A stretch of DNA of 64,000 bases. Source: DASCOT01 sp965197275 (lineage in GTDB: Bacteria > Acidobacteriota > UBA890 > WLXD01). This document shows positions 61,357 through 64,000 of the stretch, piece after piece (within the stretch, counting starts at the first letter, position 1; the number at the start of each line of letters is the position of its first letter). Both the position numbers and the translations under genes were made by a program. The stretch spans positions 124,001 to 188,000 of the forward strand of contig CBDAMQ010000024.1 of assembly GCA_965197275.1 (NCBI GenBank), read 5' to 3'. The notes under the pieces were generated by a model, which ran no database searches, was not told where the DNA came from, and saw only the letters and a program-made list of their open reading frames with translations.

Positions 61357-63588
61357 CTAGCGCCTCCCGGAGCGTCGAGTCGCCGTGCGGCCCGAAGATC
61401 TACCGGCTGAGCCGCGCGATGGCGCCGACGAGCGGCCGGACATGATGCTGCCGCGGCTGCCAGACGAGCCTCTCGGCGCAGAAAAGGAGCGTGGTGCCGA
61501 GAACGACCGCGGCATCGAGAAAGACCGTGGCATCGCCGCCCCGGAACGGGAGCCGATACCAATTCGCGGTTGGCTCGATGGGTTGTACCGCGAGGTCGCG
61601 GGCCGGGAAGTTGACGATCGGGCGCGGCTCGGGAGCGCCCGTTGATAGCGACTCGTGTTCGGTTGGTAGGCGCGGGTCTGAGGCTGATACCGGCTCGTGC
61701 GTGGTGCGTAGCGGCTGGTCGCGGAACCCGATATCGGGCTTCGGGGCGTGACGCCGGCGGCGGAGGAGCGGCTCAAGTCGGCGCGCGTCGGTAACCGGTA
61801 GGTAGCGGACCGGGCGGCGGAAGCCGAGTCGCCCGTTCGTGGTCTGGAGGAGGAACCGGAGCGCGGTCGCCTGGCTGAGCCGGCTCGAGGTTTCGAAGCG
61901 CGCGAACCGGAGTCAGAGCGCGGCCGAGAACCGGCTCGGCTGTCAGGCTTCGATCCGCCCCGAGCACGTGGCGTCGGCGTCGAGCGCACGGCTTCGCCTC
62001 TCCCGCTGCGGGGCTGGGCACGTCCGGTTCGTGACGGTGTCCCGCGTCCATCTCTCGCGGAAACGGACCTGTCAACCGCGGTGCGCGGTATGGCGGCACG
62101 CACGCTGTCGTCACCTCCGCGGCTCGGACGCGTTGGCCGTACGCCGGCTCCTTTCGCCGAAGTGGCGCGCGCGCCTCCATCCGAGCCGGTAGCGGATTGC
62201 AAGGACCCGTTCCGTAGATCGGTCTTCCCGGGGGTCGATCCGGGGCGCGCCACGGCATTCCGGCTGGAGCTCGCCACGTTCGCCAGAAGGCCCGGCTTGC
62301 GGGGACGGAGATTGCCCGCGAAGCTCACCGCGCTTCCGGCTCCCTGACGAGGAACCGCAGTGCGCGAGGTAGCGCGAAGCTCCCGCTTGCCGGTTCCGAA
62401 GTGGTCGGCGTTTACGAAAGTCCAACCGTGGTCAGCGTTGAGATCACGCGCGTACCCCAGCCCGGCGACCGCCTTGCCGCCCCGGCGCACCGCGTAGTCA
62501 TAGTTGCGGCCGCCGTGGTAGCCGTTTCCGTAGCCGTAGTGGCCTCCGAAGAAGAGGTTCACGGACAAGAATGGGCGGTTGTAGTAGCCGAGCGGAGACC
62601 ACCCGAGATAGCCGCTACCCGCATACCAGCTCACCCAGCCGGGAGAATACACACTGCCCGGGAACCACATCCAACCGTAGGAAGGCGTGTGATGCCACCG
62701 GCCGTAGTGGGCGGTCGCCCAGCCCCACGAAGCGTACGGCACCCAGGTCCACCCGGCGTAGGAGTAGACCCAGCGTCCGTCACGGTAGGGGGCCCAGCCG
62801 ATGCCGACGGATGGGCGCCAGGCGTGAGAGGAGAAGTCGTCGTAGTAGACCCAGTCGCCGTTGCGCTCCAGATCGGCAGCATACGGACGCGCCTCTTCTG
62901 GCACATAGTCGCGGTTGCGAACATGGTTCTGCGTCTCAGCCATGGCCACCCAGCGTTCGATCTGCCAATTGGAGAAGTCGTCGTTCTCCGCGGTGTTGAA
63001 ATCGGTCACCTCGGCAGGAGCTGTTCCCGGCTCGACATAGGTCGTCTCGCCGGACGCGACGATCTCGGTGAGATCGCCGGCGGTCATGGTGGCGGTGCCG
63101 TCGTACACCGACAGCCAGACGCGATGCTCGTCGTCCAGGTCGATGCGGTAGGAGCCCTGTGGTCGGAGGACGATGCCCGCTTCCGCGGTGTCCACCCGCA
63201 GCGTTTGCTCCCTTCCGTCGTAGGCGCCCGGTCGCTCCGCGATCAACGCGCCGCCCCACAAGCGAAGGATCGTGTCACCGTCACCACGCGGTAGGGCGAC
63301 GACGTCGATGGTCGTGAGGTGGTCGAGCCAAACGGTCGTACCGTCGCCGAACGTCAGCTCGACACGTCCCTGCCCGTCGGTCCACAGCCGGTCGCCGGCA
63401 TCCAATGGCAGGTTGACCAGCGCGGCTGAGGTTTCAGCAGCGTGGGCCCGTTGGACCGTGACCGTGCCCTCGAAGTACCGCACGCGCGCCGGGATAGGAG
63501 CGTCATCTGTCTGCGCAGATGCCGGCGCAGGGAGGGCCAGCGCGAACAGAAGAACTCCGACTAAGGAGACGTAAGCACGGTTCCGCAT
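61357..63588 (-). CDS. Secreted FecR-like/DUF6600 protein with Arg/Ser/Tyr-rich repeat tail
   Basis: 743 residues from the ATG at 63588; signal peptide ends A-S-A-Q. Residues ~35-200: FecR-like beta domain (G-T-V-T-V, G-D-R-L-W-T-D-G-Q-G-R-V-E-L, G-G-A-L-I-A-E). Residues ~225-390: DUF6600-type region rich in aromatic and Gly residues (W-A-P-Y-R-D-G-R-W-V-Y, WTWVPYASWGWATAHYG, G-Y-L-G-W-S-P-L-G-Y-Y). From ~430 the tail is low-complexity Arg/Ser/Pro, with R-Y-x-P-x-T-x-x-Y-x-P and P-R-S-F-S-x-P units repeated. Probably an envelope structural protein; the role of the tail is unknown. It is convergent with DUF2203. Confidence 0.82.
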   Translation of the reverse strand: MRNRAYVSLVGVLLFALALPAPASAQTDDAPIPARVRYFEGTVTVQRAHAAETSAALVNLPLDAGDRLWTDGQGRVELTFGDGTTVWLDHLTTIDVVALPRGDGDTILRLWGGALIAERPGAYDGREQTLRVDTAEAGIVLRPQGSYRIDLDDEHRVWLSVYDGTATMTAGDLTEIVASGETTYVEPGTAPAEVTDFNTAENDDFSNWQIERWVAMAETQNHVRNRDYVPEEARPYAADLERNGDWVYYDDFSSHAWRPSVGIGWAPYRDGRWVYSYAGWTWVPYASWGWATAHYGRWHHTPSYGWMWFPGSVYSPGWVSWYAGSGYLGWSPLGYYNRPFLSVNLFFGGHYGYGNGYHGGRNYDYAVRRGGKAVAGLGYARDLNADHGWTFVNADHFGTGKRELRATSRTAVPRQGAGSAVSFAGNLRPRKPGLLANVASSSRNAVARPGSTPGKTDLRNGSLQSATGSDGGARATSAKGAGVRPTRPSRGGDDSVRAAIPRTAVDRSVSARDGRGTPSRTGRAQPRSGRGEAVRSTPTPRARGGSKPDSRAGSRPRSDSGSRASKPRAGSARRPRSGSSSRPRTGDSASAARSATYRLPTRADLSRSSAAGVTPRSPISGSATSRYAPRTSRYQPQTRAYQPNTSRYQRALPSRARSSTSRPATSRYNPSSQPRIGIGSRSGAAMPRSFSMPRSFSAPRSFSAPRGSSGSRGSIMSGRSSAPSRGSAGRSSGRTATRRSGRR

Positions 63589-63752
63589 CGTCGAACCCCT
63601 TTGTCTTGGGGACCCACCCGCGCAGGGTAAGGGGACTCGCTTAACGGAGACTAGCCAGAGGACCCTTCCACGATACCCGTCGTCGGGACATCGGGTCAAA
63701 TCTCTGCATCCAACACGGGAGGTGTCCGCATGGTGCGGCGCCGGCGTTATCG

Positions 63753-64000
63753 CTAGCGATTCACCAACCCGGCGAGATAGTCGCGCGTCTCTTGTCGGCA
63801 TACGGACGCTAGTCCGATCAAGCCGATCAGGTTGGGCACCGCCATCGCCGCGTTGAGCGCATCGGCAAGCTGCCACACGAAGTCGACGCGCCCGATAGCG
63901 CCGACGAACACCATCACCGTGAACAGCGCGCGATACGGCGTAACGAGGCGTTGACCGAACAGATACTCGATCGAACGTTCGCCGTAGTACGACCATCCCA
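63753..64000 (-). CDS. Sodium:alanine/glycine symporter (AGCS), C-terminal part
   Basis: 82 codons on the minus strand, cut by the right edge, stop TAG at 63755-63753. Reads G-W-S-Y-Y-G-E-R-S-I-E-Y-L-F-G, then V-F-V-G-A-I-G-R-V-D-F-V-W-Q-L-A-D-A-L-N and M-A-V-P-N-L-I-G-L-I, the conserved last helices of AlsT/AgcS transporters. Takes up alanine or glycine with Na+ at the inner membrane. It precedes the DUF6600-like gene on the same strand; the gap between (63589-63752) holds no gene that I can see. Confidence 0.88.
   Translation of the reverse strand, partial: GWSYYGERSIEYLFGQRLVTPYRALFTVMVFVGAIGRVDFVWQLADALNAAMAVPNLIGLIGLASVCRQETRDYLAGLVNR

Overview
The window is a GC-rich, densely coded bacterial chromosome segment of a Gram-negative, probably free-living heterotroph. 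A TolC-family outer-membrane protein, many lipoprotein and Sec signal peptides and a Tat-type leader point to a double membrane. Several families here recur together in Acidobacteriota-type genomes, as far as I remember them: choice-of-anchor-B/FG-GAP propellers, a GWxTD protein, a DUF6600/FecR-like protein, DUF2277, PilZ proteins and relics of TolB-type serine/threonine kinases. That assignment is inference only. tRNA genes with and without encoded CCA are mixed.

Layout. 0-8 kb: cysS (cut by the left edge), yraN, a tRNA-Gly(GCC)/tRNA-Cys(GCA) pair with a good sigma-70 promoter, a secreted protein, a Cys-rich protein plus an NHL propeller lipoprotein whose frame is broken by an amber codon, mtaB, an M49-like metallopeptidase and an orphan ABC ATPase. 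8-9.3 kb: a textbook sigma-54 promoter in a gene-poor gap, then DUF2277 and a LOG-family protein. 9.4-18.7 kb: a same-strand run of secreted beta-propeller proteins (two FG-GAP/choice-of-anchor-B paralogues around a YncE-like propeller, then a protein with ten Asp-rich repeats), with a split thiamine-diphosphate decarboxylase pair inside it. 18.7-27.1 kb, minus strand: iadA, metH, a GWxTD/TPR protein and a GT2 glycosyltransferase.

27.1-42 kb is the accessory region. It holds an amidohydrolase, an M14 peptidase, a serine hydrolase, a CapA protein and an SRPBCC protein, followed by an integration scar: a 3' half of a selenocysteine tRNA fused to an integrase-like tail, PilZ genes, a truncated tyrosine recombinase and an intact tRNA-Leu(TAA). 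Kinase-gene stumps (two C-terminal, one N-terminal) mark gene loss. An M24 protein, a tandem OsmC protein, an amidase and an N-acyl-D-amino-acid deacylase follow.

44-64 kb: a nucleotide-translocase-like/HEAT/cNMP-binding protein split by a frameshift, a lipoprotein, GNAT, formate-THF ligase, cardiolipin synthase, a type 2 asparaginase, TolC, a small metallopeptidase, a synthetase-ACP-acyltransferase fusion, trpS (behind a cluster of hairpins and a G-quadruplex motif), DUF2203, a DUF6600-like protein and the end of a sodium:alanine symporter. Functionally the window leans towards peptide and unusual amino-acid scavenging (isoaspartyl, D-amino-acid, carboxypeptidase and amidase enzymes), C1/methionine metabolism (Fhs, MetH) and envelope lipid synthesis. 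I found no complete mobile element, CRISPR array or rRNA.
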